From Hoeflea sp. BAL378 (GTDB lineage: Bacteria; Pseudomonadota; Alphaproteobacteria; Rhizobiales; Rhizobiaceae), in the NCBI RefSeq assembly GCF_000759435.1, contig NZ_JRJG01000029.1, positions 1 to 64,000 of the forward strand: 64,000 bases of DNA. The letters are read 5' to 3'. Shown here in pieces: positions 46,934 through 55,932 of the stretch (its first letter is position 1; each line of letters opens with the position of its first letter). The translations under genes and the position numbers were made by a program. The notes under the pieces are model-generated. The model was not told where the DNA came from. It ran no database searches and saw only the letters and a program-made list of their open reading frames with translations.

Positions 46934-48424
46934 ATGCAGATCATCGAAAACGCCATTGGCGGCAAGCTCGTCATTTCCACCTCCGACCGCCGCTCCCCGG
47001 TGTTCAACCCGGCCACAGGCGAACAGATCGCCGAACTGCCGCTGTCGACGGTCGAGGAAATCAACGCCGCCGTCGCGTCAGCCAAGGCCGCGCAACCGGC
47101 CTGGGGCGCGATGCCGCCCTTGAAGCGCGCGCGCTTCATGTTCAAGTTCAAGGAACTGCTCGACCGCCACGCCGCCGACATCGCCCGCGAGATTTCCCGC
47201 GAACACGGCAAGACCCATGACGATGCGCTGGGCGAGGTCACCCGCGGCATCGAGGTGGTGGAGTTCGCCTGCGGCATCCCCAATCTCTTGAAGGGCGATT
47301 TCTCCCGCAATGTCGGCCCGGGCGTCGATTCCATCGCCGACCGTCAACCCTTGGGCGTCGTTGCCGGCATCACCCCGTTCAACTTCCCGGCCATGGTGCC
47401 GATGTGGATGTACCCGATCGCGGTCGCCTGCGGAAACACCTTCGTCCTGAAACCCTCCGAGCGCGACCCGTCCGCGCCGATGCTGGCGTGGAAACTGTTC
47501 CAGGAAGCGGGCTTCCCCGAAGGCGTGCTCAATGTCGTCCATGGCGACAAGCTGGCCGTCGACACGCTGCTCGACCACCCTGACGTCAAGGCCGTGAGCT
47601 TCGTCGGCTCCACGCCGATCGCCCAATATGTGTATTCGCGCGGCACCGCCAACGGCAAGCGCGTCCAGGCCCTGGGCGGGGCCAAGAACCACATGGTGAT
47701 CATGCCCGACGCCGACATGGACCAGGCTGCCGACGCGCTGATGGGCGCGGGCTACGGCTCGGCCGGCGAACGCTGCATGGCGATCTCGGTCGCCGTCCCC
47801 GTGGGCGAGAAGACCGCCGACGCGCTGGTCGCCAAGTTGAAGCCCCGCGTCGAGGCGCTGAAGATCGGCCCCGCCACCGACGAGGCTGCCGAAATGGGTC
47901 CGGTGGTGACGAAGCAGCACCAGCAGAAGGTGCTGGGCTACATCGACCAGGGCGTGAACGAAGGCGCCGAGCTGGTGGTCGACGGCCGCGGCTTCTCGCT
48001 GCAGGGCTACGAGAACGGCTATTTCGTCGGCGGCACGCTGTTCGACCGCGTCACCACAGACATGACTATCTACAGGGAAGAGATCTTCGGCCCGGTGCTC
48101 TCGGTGGTCCGCGCCCAAAGCTTCGACGAAGCCGTCAAGATGATCAACGACCACGAATACGGCAACGGCACCGCGATCTTCACCCGCGACGGCGACGCCG
48201 CCCGCGCCTTCTCCGATTCCATCGAGGTCGGCATGGTCGGCGTCAACGTGCCGATCCCGGTACCGGTCGCCTACCATTCCTTCGGCGGCTGGAAGCGCTC
48301 GCTGTTCGGCGACCATTCGATCTACGGTCCCGAGGGCGTGCGCTTCTACACGCGCCTGAAAACCATCACCTCGCGCTGGCCGAACGGCATCAAGTCCGGC
48401 GCCGTCTTCACCTTCCCGAGCTGA
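46934..48424 (+). CDS. mmsA: CoA-acylating (methyl)malonate-semialdehyde dehydrogenase
   Basis: A 496-residue aldehyde dehydrogenase. [31 protein letters not shown], catalytic Cys in GERCMAIS (about residue 281) and [16 protein letters not shown] are typical of MmsA/IolA. It turns malonate semialdehyde into acetyl-CoA and CO2, and methylmalonate semialdehyde (from thymine) into propionyl-CoA. It ends the pathway begun by PreTA. Confidence 0.94.
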   Translation: MQIIENAIGGKLVISTSDRRSPVFNPATGEQIAELPLSTVEEINAAVASAKAAQPAWGAMPPLKRARFMFKFKELLDRHAADIAREISREHGKTHDDALGEVTRGIEVVEFACGIPNLLKGDFSRNVGPGVDSIADRQPLGVVAGITPFNFPAMVPMWMYPIAVACGNTFVLKPSERDPSAPMLAWKLFQEAGFPEGVLNVVHGDKLAVDTLLDHPDVKAVSFVGSTPIAQYVYSRGTANGKRVQALGGAKNHMVIMPDADMDQAADALMGAGYGSAGERCMAISVAVPVGEKTADALVAKLKPRVEALKIGPATDEAAEMGPVVTKQHQQKVLGYIDQGVNEGAELVVDGRGFSLQGYENGYFVGGTLFDRVTTDMTIYREEIFGPVLSVVRAQSFDEAVKMINDHEYGNGTAIFTRDGDAARAFSDSIEVGMVGVNVPIPVPVAYHSFGGWKRSLFGDHSIYGPEGVRFYTRLKTITSRWPNGIKSGAVFTFPS

Positions 48425-48427
48425 GCC

Positions 48428-48715
48428 ATGCACCGCGAACCCGCCACCGCAACAGTCCTGGTCGACGACGAGCGCGTCCGCGTGACACGCTTCGACTTCG
48501 CGCCGGGGGCCGAGACCGGCTGGCATGTTCACGGCCATGATTACGTCATCACCCCGGTGACGGACTGCATCATGCTGCTCGAAGAACCCGGCGGCACGTC
48601 GCGAACCGTGACCATGGCTGCGGGCGACGCCTATCGCAGACCGATCGGCGTCGAACACAATGTGATCAATGCCGGGACAGGGCGGATGAGCTTTGTCGAA
48701 GTCGAACTGAAATAG
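48428..48715 (+). CDS. Small cupin protein of the pyrimidine operon
   Basis: A 95-residue single cupin barrel with GWHVHGHDYVI (metal-type histidines) and a later RPIGVEHNVIN. It starts three bases after mmsA and ends nine bases before the carbamoylase gene, so it is in the operon. Small cupins of this type may bind a pathway intermediate or have isomerase activity; I cannot tell which. Confidence 0.75.
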   Translation: MHREPATATVLVDDERVRVTRFDFAPGAETGWHVHGHDYVITPVTDCIMLLEEPGGTSRTVTMAAGDAYRRPIGVEHNVINAGTGRMSFVEVELK

Positions 48716-48724
48716 GAGACCACC

Positions 48725-49975
48725 ATGTCCGCACCCGCCGCCAACCTCCGCATCAACCCCGACCGGCTGTGGGACTCGCTCATGGAGATGGCGAAGATCG
48801 GACCCGGCGTGGCGGGCGGCAACAACCGCCAGACCCTGACCGACGAGGACGGCGAGGGCCGCAAACTGTTCCAGCGCTGGTGCGAGGAGGCCGGCATGAC
48901 GATGGGCGTCGACACCATGGGCAACATGTTCATGACAAGGCCCGGCACCGACCCCGACGCCCTGCCCGTCTATGTCGGCTCCCATCTCGACACCCAGCCG
49001 ACGGGCGGCAAGTATGACGGCGTGCTGGGCGTGCTCGGCGGCCTCGAACTGGTCCGCACCCTGAACGATCTCGGCATCAGGACGAAACATCCGATCGTGG
49101 TGGTCAACTGGACCAACGAGGAAGGCACCCGCTTTGCTCCCGCCATGCTCGCCTCGGGCGTCTTCGCCGGCATCCATGAGCAGGACTGGGCCTATGACCG
49201 GGTCGACGCCAAGGGCAAGCGCTTCGGCGACGAGCTGGAACGCATCGGCTGGAAGGGCGACGAGGAAGTGGGGGCGCGCAAGATGCATGCGCTGTTCGAG
49301 CTCCACATCGAGCAGGGACCGATCCTCGAGGCCGAGGGCAAGGACATCGGCGTCGTCACCCACGGCCAGGGCCTGCGCTGGATCCAGTGCACGGTGACCG
49401 GCAAGGAAAGCCACACCGGCTCGACCCCGATGCCGATGCGCAGGAACGCCGGCCGCGGCCTCGCACAGATCACCGAGCTTGTGCACCAGATCGCGATCGA
49501 CAATGCGCCGAACGCCGTGGGCGCCATCGGCCATATCGACGTCTACCCCAATTCCCGCAACATCATCCCCGGCAAGGTGGTCTTCACCATCGATTTCCGC
49601 AGCCACGAGATCGATACGCTCAACGGCATGGTCGAGCGGCTGATGGCGGAAGCGCCGAAACTCTGCACCGACCTCGGCCTGGCGTTCGAGGCGGAGATCG
49701 TCGGCCAGTTCGACCCGCCGGAATTCGACCATGGCTGCGTCAAGGCGATCCGCGACGCCGCCGAGCGGCTCGGCTACTCGCACATGGACATCATCTCCGG
49801 CGCCGGCCACGACGCCTGCTGGATCAACCGCGTGGCGCCCACAGCCATGGTGATGTGCCCCTGCGTCGACGGGCTCTCGCACAACGAGGCCGAGGAGATC
49901 TCCAAGGAATGGGCGGCCGCCGGCGCCGACGTGCTGATGCATGCGGTGGTGGAGACGGCCGGGGTGGTGGAGTAA
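48725..49975 (+). CDS. M20-family N-carbamoyl-beta-alanine amidohydrolase
   Basis: A 416-residue zinc enzyme of the hydantoinase/carbamoylase family. SHLDTQPTGGKYDGVLGVL (about residues 82-100), NWTNEEGTRFAP, ELHIEQGPILE and GAGHDACW carry the expected metal ligands and substrate motifs. In this operon it most likely hydrolyses N-carbamoyl-beta-alanine to beta-alanine, CO2 and ammonia (PydC/beta-ureidopropionase). Allantoate amidohydrolase is related but less likely here. AGGAGA precedes the ATG. Confidence 0.92.
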   Translation: MSAPAANLRINPDRLWDSLMEMAKIGPGVAGGNNRQTLTDEDGEGRKLFQRWCEEAGMTMGVDTMGNMFMTRPGTDPDALPVYVGSHLDTQPTGGKYDGVLGVLGGLELVRTLNDLGIRTKHPIVVVNWTNEEGTRFAPAMLASGVFAGIHEQDWAYDRVDAKGKRFGDELERIGWKGDEEVGARKMHALFELHIEQGPILEAEGKDIGVVTHGQGLRWIQCTVTGKESHTGSTPMPMRRNAGRGLAQITELVHQIAIDNAPNAVGAIGHIDVYPNSRNIIPGKVVFTIDFRSHEIDTLNGMVERLMAEAPKLCTDLGLAFEAEIVGQFDPPEFDHGCVKAIRDAAERLGYSHMDIISGAGHDACWINRVAPTAMVMCPCVDGLSHNEAEEISKEWAAAGADVLMHAVVETAGVVE

Positions 49976-49995
49976 AGTCAGGAAGACTGGATGTC

Positions 49996-50886
49996 ATGGA
50001 CATAGACGCGCTGCTGCACAGCGTCATCCGTTTCTCGAATTTCATGACCTCGCGTCTCATCGTGGCGGGGGTGTTCTTCTACGTCATGACCGGCTTTACC
50101 GACATCGGCTCGACCGCCGAGGGCTTCCTGCCCGACATGGAGCTGATCAACCAGGTCGTCGCCAACTACCAGACCATCTTCGACCTCCTGGGCGTGTCCG
50201 ATTTCGCGCTGCTGTTCATCCTTTTCGTCTTCCTCACCACCATTCACATCGTCCATGTCGGCTTCGACCGCGTCGGCGCCTACCTGCCGCCGGGCATCAT
50301 TCCCCTGAGGGGCTGGGACGCGATCGAGGACCTGATCCATCCGGCTTTCGAGATCCTGCGCGACGCCCGCGGAACGGAGCACTCGGAGGAGGAGAACCAG
50401 AGGCTCTACGAGTTCGACAAGAAGCTGCGCGAGATCGACGCCGCCAACGAGGCGGCCTACCGCGAGGAACTGGAGGGCGTGAGCACCGCGTTCCGCATCG
50501 CCAAGTCCTTCATCCTGTTTTCGCTCACGGTCTGGATCTACGCCGCGCTGACCGGCGCCTATCGCGGCGACATGATCCTGCTCCTGGTGATCCTGGCGAC
50601 CTCCTTGCTGGTGGCGCTCTACGCCGCCTTCCGCATCTTCAGGGCCCACGGGCTCAGGATCGCCGACCTGCGCCAGGAGGTCTCGTCCCAGTTCATCGGC
50701 TTCGCCCGGATCTGGACCCCGCTCGACCACCAGGAGCGCGTGCTCAGGGCCTGCGTCGCCTCGAAAAAGCTGAAATCGGCCACTTTCGCGGTCCTGGTCC
50801 CGGTCTTCGGCACGCTCGACAGCCTTGTCGGCGAATGGCGCGGATGGACCAGGAACAAGGCCCGCCGCACCGGGGCCGACCGATGA
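49996..50886 (+). CDS. Hypothetical membrane protein in the pyrimidine locus
   Basis: A 296-residue protein with about four transmembrane helices (about 20-35, 65-90, 170-190 and 198-215) and a charged cytoplasmic loop (about 100-160, SEEENQRLYEFDKKLREID). I do not recognise a family. It starts 20 bases after the carbamoylase gene. It has too few helices for a typical permease; a sensor or accessory role cannot be excluded. Confidence 0.7.
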   Translation: MDIDALLHSVIRFSNFMTSRLIVAGVFFYVMTGFTDIGSTAEGFLPDMELINQVVANYQTIFDLLGVSDFALLFILFVFLTTIHIVHVGFDRVGAYLPPGIIPLRGWDAIEDLIHPAFEILRDARGTEHSEEENQRLYEFDKKLREIDAANEAAYREELEGVSTAFRIAKSFILFSLTVWIYAALTGAYRGDMILLLVILATSLLVALYAAFRIFRAHGLRIADLRQEVSSQFIGFARIWTPLDHQERVLRACVASKKLKSATFAVLVPVFGTLDSLVGEWRGWTRNKARRTGADR

Positions 50887-51015
50887 TTTCAAGTGCAAAG
50901 CCCGGAGGAGCATGGAAGAATAGGCGCCTGGGCAAGCCGGCTGTGGTTGTCCTTTTGAAGGCACTGAGCCACACATTCAGCAGGGGCCCGGCCCCAGGCA
51001 AGGGAGTATGACACC

Positions 51016-51777
51016 ATGACCATTTCCCCCAACATCGTCCCCATCGACCGCTCCGAGGAGCGCCAGTTGCGCATCGATCTCGCCGCCGCGCTGCGCCTCG
51101 CCGCCTATTACGACTGGCACGAGGGCGTCGCCAACCATTTCTCCGCCGCCGTCTCGCCCGACGGCAGGACATTCCTGGTCAATCCGCGCTGGCGGCATTT
51201 CTCCCGCGCCAGAGCGAGCGAGTTGCTGCTGGTCGACGCCGACGATCCCGACACGATGAAGCGGCCCGACGCGCCCGACCCTTCCGCCTGGTCGATCCAT
51301 TCGGCGATCCACCGCCGCATTCCCCATGCGCGGGTGGCGCTGCACCTGCATCCGCCCTACGCCACGACGCTCGCCACGCTGAAGGACCCGTCGATCAAGC
51401 CGATCGACCAGGTCACCGCACGCTTTTTCAACCGCCTGGCGATGGACATGAGCTTCGGCGGCATCGCCACCGAGGAGGCCGAGGGCGAGCGCATCGCCGC
51501 CACCGTCGGCAATCATTCGGCCGTCATGATGGCCAATCACGGCGTCACCACCGTGGCGCCGACCGTGGCCGAGGCCTTTGACGCCATGTACCACCTCGAA
51601 CGCGCGGCGCGGACCATGGTGCTGGCCTATTCCACCGGCCAGGAACTCAACGTCATGAGCGACGAGCTCGCCGAATCCGTGGCGCTCGAATGGGAGGCCT
51701 ACAAGGACGCGGAATACTCCCATTTCGAGGAAATGAAGCGCGTGCTGGACCGGGAGAATCCGGGCTATGCGGAGTGA
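51016..51777 (+). CDS. Class II aldolase/adducin family protein
   Basis: EGVANHFSAAVSPDG, ALHLHPPYATTLA (metal histidines, about residues 111-113) and MANHGVTTV match the class II aldolase/adducin fold. Length is 253. Family members cleave or decarboxylate phosphorylated sugars, or lack catalysis. Why it lies in a pyrimidine locus is unclear. AAGGGAG precedes the ATG. Confidence 0.85.
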   Translation: MTISPNIVPIDRSEERQLRIDLAAALRLAAYYDWHEGVANHFSAAVSPDGRTFLVNPRWRHFSRARASELLLVDADDPDTMKRPDAPDPSAWSIHSAIHRRIPHARVALHLHPPYATTLATLKDPSIKPIDQVTARFFNRLAMDMSFGGIATEEAEGERIAATVGNHSAVMMANHGVTTVAPTVAEAFDAMYHLERAARTMVLAYSTGQELNVMSDELAESVALEWEAYKDAEYSHFEEMKRVLDRENPGYAE

Positions 51778-51855
51778 AGGGGCTGCATGATTGAGGAAAG
51801 CCACAGTGCCGGAGGCCAGTCACCTCTCCCCCTCGTGAGGGAGCGGGAGGCATCT

Positions 51856-51897
51856 GTCCCCCTCCCCCTTGAGGGGAGGGGTTAGGGGTGGGGGTAT
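51856..51897 (+). repeat. Left 42-bp inverted repeat of the DUF559 element
   Basis: A G/C-run sequence that itself contains a 9-bp hairpin: CCCCTCCCC (51859-51867) pairs with GGGGAGGGG (51873-51881). Another CTCCC/GGGAG palindrome lies just to its left (around 51827-51844), suggesting more than one repeat unit on this side. Confidence 0.9.
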
Positions 51898-51902
51898 TGT
51901 CG

Positions 51903-52271
51903 ATGTCACCATCCGCTGTCGCACCAAGACTGATCTCTCAGGCGCGCCGTCTCCGACGCTCCATGACGGAGGGAGAGAAACGACTTTGGACGGAACTTCG
52001 GGAATTTCGCCGGCTCTATGGAATTCACGTTCGGAAACAGGTCCCACTCGGACCCTACATCGCGGATTTTGCCATCCATTCGGCCAGACTTGTCCTTGAA
52101 GTTGATGGGGAGCACCACTTCACCCCCGTCGGCATGGAGAAAGATACGAGACGGGATAAGTGGCTGGAGAAGGCAGGGTACAAGGTGATCAGATTCAATA
52201 CTGGAGAACTGGCCGACGGGCTGGACGGTTGCATCGAGCGGATACTCCGGGAGTTGCGGTTGATGGACTGA
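51903..52271 (+). CDS. DUF559 endonuclease-domain protein
   Basis: A 122-residue protein with the Vsr-like PD-(D/E)XK pattern of DUF559. RRSMTEGEKRLWTELR is followed by KQVPLGPYIADFAIHSARL and VLEVDGEHHF, giving the Asp, Glu and Asp expected at the metal site. YKVIRFNTGEL closes the domain. Base composition is visibly lower in GC than the neighbours. GTG at 51888 would lie inside the left repeat; ATG 51903 is just outside it. It is probably an independent acquired gene. Confidence 0.85.
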   Translation: MSPSAVAPRLISQARRLRRSMTEGEKRLWTELREFRRLYGIHVRKQVPLGPYIADFAIHSARLVLEVDGEHHFTPVGMEKDTRRDKWLEKAGYKVIRFNTGELADGLDGCIERILRELRLMD

Positions 52272-52279
52272 GCATTGGC

Positions 52280-52321
52280 ATACCCCCACCCCTAACCCCT
52301 CCCCTCAAGGGGGAGGGGGAC
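52280..52321 (-). repeat. Right 42-bp inverted repeat of the DUF559 element
   Basis: The exact reverse complement of the left repeat, beginning 8 bases after the DUF559 stop. As an inverted hairpin sequence it may also act as a terminator or affect hydA expression, since hydA starts 34 bases later. Confidence 0.9.
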
Positions 52322-52355
52322 TAACCCGCACCATAATCAACACGGGAACAAGATC

Positions 52356-53813
52356 ATGAGCACCACAGTCATCAAGAACGGAACCATCGTCACCGCCGAC
52401 CTCACCTACAAGGCCGACGTGATGATCGAGGGCGGGGTGATCACCGCGATCGGGCCGAACCTCGTGGGCGACACCGCGCTCGACGCCACCGGCTGCTATG
52501 TCATGCCCGGCGGCATCGATCCGCACACCCATCTCGAAATGCCGTTCATGGGCACCTATTCGGCCGATGATTTCGAAAGCGGCACGCGCGCGGCGCTGTC
52601 GGGCGGCACCACCATGGTGATCGATTTCGCCCTGCCCGCCCCCGGTCAGTCGCTGCTGGAAGCCTTGACCATGTGGGACAACAAGTCGACCCGGGCCAAT
52701 TGCGACTACTCCTTCCACATGGCGATCACCTGGTGGGGCGAGCAGGTGTTCAACGAGATGGAGACCGTGGTCAGGGACAAGGGCATCACCACCTTCAAGC
52801 ACTTCATGGCCTACAAGGGCGCGCTGATGGTCGACGACGACGAGATGTACGCCTCCTTCAGCCGCGTCGGCGAACTGGGCGGCATCGCCATGGTCCATGC
52901 CGAGAACGGCGACGTGGTGGCCCAGCTCCAGCAGAAGCTGCTCGCCGCAGGCAACAACGGGCCAGAGGCACATGCCTATTCGCGGCCGGCCGAAGTCGAG
53001 GGCGAGGCCACCAACCGCGCCATCATGATCGCCGACATGGCGGGCACGCCGCTTTATGTGGTGCACACCTCCTGCGAGCAGAGCCACGAGGCGATCCGCC
53101 GTGCCCGGCAGAAGGGCATGCGCGTCTGGGGCGAGCCGCTGATCCAGCACCTGACTCTCGACGAGAGCGAATACGCCCATCCCGACTGGGACCACGCCGC
53201 GCGCCGGGTGATGAGCCCGCCCTTCCGCAACAAGTTGCACCAGGACTCGCTCTGGGCCGGGCTTTCGGCGGGCTCGCTGCAGGTGGTCGCCACCGACCAC
53301 TGCGCCTTCACCACCGAGCAGAAGCGCTATGGCGTCGGCGATTTCACCAAGATCCCCAACGGCACCGGCGGGCTCGAGGACCGCATGCCGATGCTCTGGA
53401 CCTATGGCGTGGCCACCGGGCGGCTCACCATGAACGAGTTCGTGGCCGTGACCTCCACCAACATCGCCAAGATCCTCAACTGCTACCCGAAGAAGGGCGC
53501 GGTGCTGGTCGGCGCCGACGCCGACCTCGTGGTGTGGGACCCGGAGAAGTCCAAGACCATCACCGCCGGGGCGCAGCAGTCGGCGATCGATTACAATGTG
53601 TTCGAGGGCAAAGAGGTCAAGGGCCTGCCGCGCTACACGCTGACCCGCGGCCACGTGGCCGTGCATGACGGCGAGATCCGCACCCAGGAAGGCCACGGCA
53701 AGTTCGTCGCCCGCGAACCGGTGACGCCCACCAACAAGGCCCTGTCGACCTGGAAGGAACTGACCTCGCCGCGCAAGGTCGAGCGCTCGGGCATTCCGGC
53801 GAGCGGGGTGTGA
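52356..53813 (+). CDS. hydA: Dihydropyrimidinase
   Basis: The enzyme opens dihydrouracil or dihydrothymine to the N-carbamoyl amino acid. The 485-residue protein has GGIDPHTHLEMPFMGT (metal histidines, about 57-59), the carboxylated-Lys region TFKHFMAYKGAL (about 150), VHAENGD, HTSCEQSHEA and ATDHCAFTTEQK, all typical of D-hydantoinase/dihydropyrimidinase. It is the second step between PreTA and the carbamoylase. Confidence 0.96.
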   Translation: MSTTVIKNGTIVTADLTYKADVMIEGGVITAIGPNLVGDTALDATGCYVMPGGIDPHTHLEMPFMGTYSADDFESGTRAALSGGTTMVIDFALPAPGQSLLEALTMWDNKSTRANCDYSFHMAITWWGEQVFNEMETVVRDKGITTFKHFMAYKGALMVDDDEMYASFSRVGELGGIAMVHAENGDVVAQLQQKLLAAGNNGPEAHAYSRPAEVEGEATNRAIMIADMAGTPLYVVHTSCEQSHEAIRRARQKGMRVWGEPLIQHLTLDESEYAHPDWDHAARRVMSPPFRNKLHQDSLWAGLSAGSLQVVATDHCAFTTEQKRYGVGDFTKIPNGTGGLEDRMPMLWTYGVATGRLTMNEFVAVTSTNIAKILNCYPKKGAVLVGADADLVVWDPEKSKTITAGAQQSAIDYNVFEGKEVKGLPRYTLTRGHVAVHDGEIRTQEGHGKFVAREPVTPTNKALSTWKELTSPRKVERSGIPASGV

Positions 53814-53815
53814 CC

Positions 53816-54190
53816 ATGATCAGGCGTGTCTTGAGCGTCGTGGTTTTTGCCGGGTTTTTCGTCGCCCCGGCGCTTGCCGACCAATTGCCGATCGACGGCA
53901 ATTACGGCAACGAGGCCGGCTGCCAGGCGCTGGCCGATCCGACATCGATCGCTGATAGCAAGATCATCGTCACGGCCCAGAAGGTCGATTTCTATGAATC
54001 CTCCTGCGATTTTCTTCAGGTCCTGACCGGCTCCTATGGGCGCTCGGTCGTCACGGCGCTGTGTGCCGGTGAAGGCCAGGACTGGATCTCGACCTATCTG
54101 GTTGCGCCGGACATCGACACTCCCGTAGCGCTGCATTTCACGATGCAGGGCAGTGACGAGTTCCAGTTCACGGTCATGAAATGCGAGTGA
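53816..54190 (+). CDS. Small secreted Cys-containing protein A
   Basis: A 124-residue protein with a signal peptide ending PALAD. The mature part begins PIDGNYGNEAGC and has four further Cys, suggesting disulfides in the periplasm. It begins two bases after hydA. The next gene encodes a paralogue (IDGAYGNAEGC) and overlaps by 10 bases. I do not recognise a family; a periplasmic accessory role is only inferred from secretion. Confidence 0.7.
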   Translation: MIRRVLSVVVFAGFFVAPALADQLPIDGNYGNEAGCQALADPTSIADSKIIVTAQKVDFYESSCDFLQVLTGSYGRSVVTALCAGEGQDWISTYLVAPDIDTPVALHFTMQGSDEFQFTVMKCE

Positions 54191-54573
54191 ACCGGCAGGC
54201 AGGACTCCCGGGCGTCATGCTCGCCGCAGCCGCGCTTGCCGGGGCCGCGGGTCCGGCCCGTGCGGAGATGGCTGCCATCGACGGCGCCTATGGCAATGCC
54301 GAGGGCTGCGAGTTCTTCAGGACCGGCAGGACCGTCTCCGATGCGCAGCTTCTGCTGACGCCCAGCGAGGTGTCGAGCTATGCGAGTTCCTGCGACGGCC
54401 TGACGCTCGCGGACGAGGCGGAGGGGGTTCTGACCGTCGACGGGCTCTGCCACGAGGAAGGCGAGAGCGGCGCGGCGCCGACACGGTTCACGATCTCGCG
54501 CAATCCGGACGCGACCTATATGGTGAGGTTCGACGACCTCATCGTTTGGGGCCCCTTGGGGAAATGTCCATGA
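54181..54573 (+). CDS. Small secreted Cys-containing protein B
   Basis: A 130-residue paralogue of protein A: a signal peptide ending ARAEM, then AIDGAYGNAEGCEFF and a C-terminal GPLGKCP. Alignment with A covers most of the mature part, with cysteines in matching places. The pair arose by tandem duplication. The 10-base overlap shows coupled translation. Function unknown. Confidence 0.7.
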   Translation: MRVNRQAGLPGVMLAAAALAGAAGPARAEMAAIDGAYGNAEGCEFFRTGRTVSDAQLLLTPSEVSSYASSCDGLTLADEAEGVLTVDGLCHEEGESGAAPTRFTISRNPDATYMVRFDDLIVWGPLGKCP

Positions 54574-54671
54574 CCGCACCGGCGTGTGATGGCACAGTCC
54601 TTGCCCCTGACGACAAGGTCCGGCATGAGGAACAAAAATGGGGAACGAAATGAAACAAAAAGCAGCACTTC

Positions 54672-55454
54672 ATGCCTGAGACAGTCATTTCCGCCCAAAA
54701 TCTGGACCTCACCTTCGAGACCAATGACGGGCCCGTGCACGCGCTGAAGGACATCACGCTCGACATCGCCGAGGGCGAGTTCGTCTCGCTGATCGGGCCG
54801 TCGGGCTGCGGCAAGACCACGCTGCTGCGCGTGATCGCCGATCTCGAGAAGCCCACCGGCGGCACCATGAGCGTGAACGGCATGACGCCGGAACAGGCGC
54901 GCCTGGCCCGCGCCTATGGCTATGTATTCCAGCAGGCGGCCCTCCTGCCCTGGCGCACCATCGAGGACAATGTCGGCCTGCCGCTCGAGGTGATGGGGCT
55001 CGACAGGGCGACCCGCACTGAGAGGATCCGGAGCAACCTGGCGCTGGTCAACCTGGCGGGCTTCGAGAAGAAATTCCCCTGGCAGCTCTCGGGCGGCATG
55101 CAGCAGCGCGCCTCCATCGCCCGCGCGCTCGCCGTCGAACCGGCGATGCTGCTGATGGACGAGCCCTTCGGCGCGCTCGACGAGATCGTCCGCGACCATT
55201 TGAACGAGCAGTTGCTCAAACTCTGGGCCAAGACGAAGAAGACCGTGGTCTTCGTCACCCACTCGATCCCCGAGGCCGTGTTCCTGTCGACACGCATCGT
55301 GGTGATGAGCCCGCGCCCGGGCCGCATCCACGAGATCATCGACTGCGACCTCGGCCCCGACCGGCCGCTCGACATCCGCGAGACGCCGGAATTCCTGAAG
55401 ATCGCCCACCAGGTGCGTGAAGGCCTGAAGGCGGGACACAGCTATGATGAATAG
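54672..55454 (+). CDS. ABC transporter ATP-binding protein (pyrimidine-type uptake)
   Basis: A 260-residue ATPase of the TauB/SsuB/ThiZ group. Walker A GPSGCGKTT (about residue 38), VFQQAALLPWRT (Q-loop), LSGGMQQRASIARA and LLMDEPFGALDE are intact. It powers the importer encoded by the four genes from 56264. The start overlaps no upstream gene; ribosome site is weak. Pyrimidine as substrate is inferred from location and NMT1/THI5 type. Confidence 0.9.
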   Translation: MPETVISAQNLDLTFETNDGPVHALKDITLDIAEGEFVSLIGPSGCGKTTLLRVIADLEKPTGGTMSVNGMTPEQARLARAYGYVFQQAALLPWRTIEDNVGLPLEVMGLDRATRTERIRSNLALVNLAGFEKKFPWQLSGGMQQRASIARALAVEPAMLLMDEPFGALDEIVRDHLNEQLLKLWAKTKKTVVFVTHSIPEAVFLSTRIVVMSPRPGRIHEIIDCDLGPDRPLDIRETPEFLKIAHQVREGLKAGHSYDE

Positions 55455-55932
55455 GGCCGCCCGCAAAGCCGCTGCACTGCCTGTCGTCCGCCGCGCCGCT
55501 GCCCAGGATTTGCCGGCCTGCGCCGCGATCATCAACGACTACATGGATGCCACGGACTGGTTGCCGCGCACGATCGACCGGAAGGCGATCGAAGAGATGT
55601 TCGCCCCCGAGTTGCTCAACAAACGCACCATCTTAGTGGCCGAAGACGGGGACGCAATCATCGGCTATCTGTCGATGGATCATCAGGCAGGCTTCATTCA
55701 CGCGCTCTATCTGCGTCCGCACGCCCAAGGCAAGGGCCTGGGCAAGGCCCTGCTCGACGCCGCCAAGGACGCCCGCCCGCAGGGCTTCGAACTGACCGTC
55801 TTCGAACCCAATGCGGAGGCCATGCGGTTCTACATCCGGGAAGGCCTGGTTGAAGTGCCCGAGGGCCGCAACGACAAGACACCCGAAGGCGTGCCGACCT
55901 TGCTGATGCGCTGGCAGGGAGCCTCGACATGA
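55444..55932 (+). CDS. GNAT-family N-acetyltransferase
   Basis: A 162-residue GNAT protein. The acetyl-CoA loop is RPHAQGKGLGKALLDAA (about residues 98-114). The N-terminal part PVVRRAAAQDLPACAAIIND is typical of the fold. It overlaps the ATPase gene by 11 bases and the next gene by 4, so it is locked into the ABC operon. The acceptor is unknown. Confidence 0.85.
   Translation: MMNRAARKAAALPVVRRAAAQDLPACAAIINDYMDATDWLPRTIDRKAIEEMFAPELLNKRTILVAEDGDAIIGYLSMDHQAGFIHALYLRPHAQGKGLGKALLDAAKDARPQGFELTVFEPNAEAMRFYIREGLVEVPEGRNDKTPEGVPTLLMRWQGAST

Larger units (their letters stand above)
51856..52321. mobile_element. DUF559 gene framed by perfect 42-bp inverted repeats
   Basis: Identical 42-base sequences in opposite orientation (51856-51897 and 52280-52321) enclose one nuclease-like gene. 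I compared both ends base by base and found no mismatch; similarity stops at the next base on each side. The unit interrupts the pyrimidine genes between the class II aldolase gene and hydA. No transposase or clear target duplication is seen, so mobility is inferred. Confidence 0.6.

Noticed and set aside
47078-49942. Open frame of 954 codons on the minus strand opposite mmsA and the carbamoylase gene
   Set aside because: It mirrors two real plus-strand genes with clear motifs; composition is that of an antisense shadow.
49387-50886. A 499-codon frame joining the carbamoylase region to the membrane protein
   Set aside because: The part before 49996 is an out-of-frame shadow of the carbamoylase gene. 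The membrane protein has its own ATG at 49996.
45603-50886. Reading the M20 hydrolase as allantoate amidohydrolase and the operon as purine breakdown
   Set aside because: The neighbours (preTA, hydA, beta-alanine aminotransferase, mmsA) all fit pyrimidine catabolism, and no allantoinase or ureidoglycolate genes are present.
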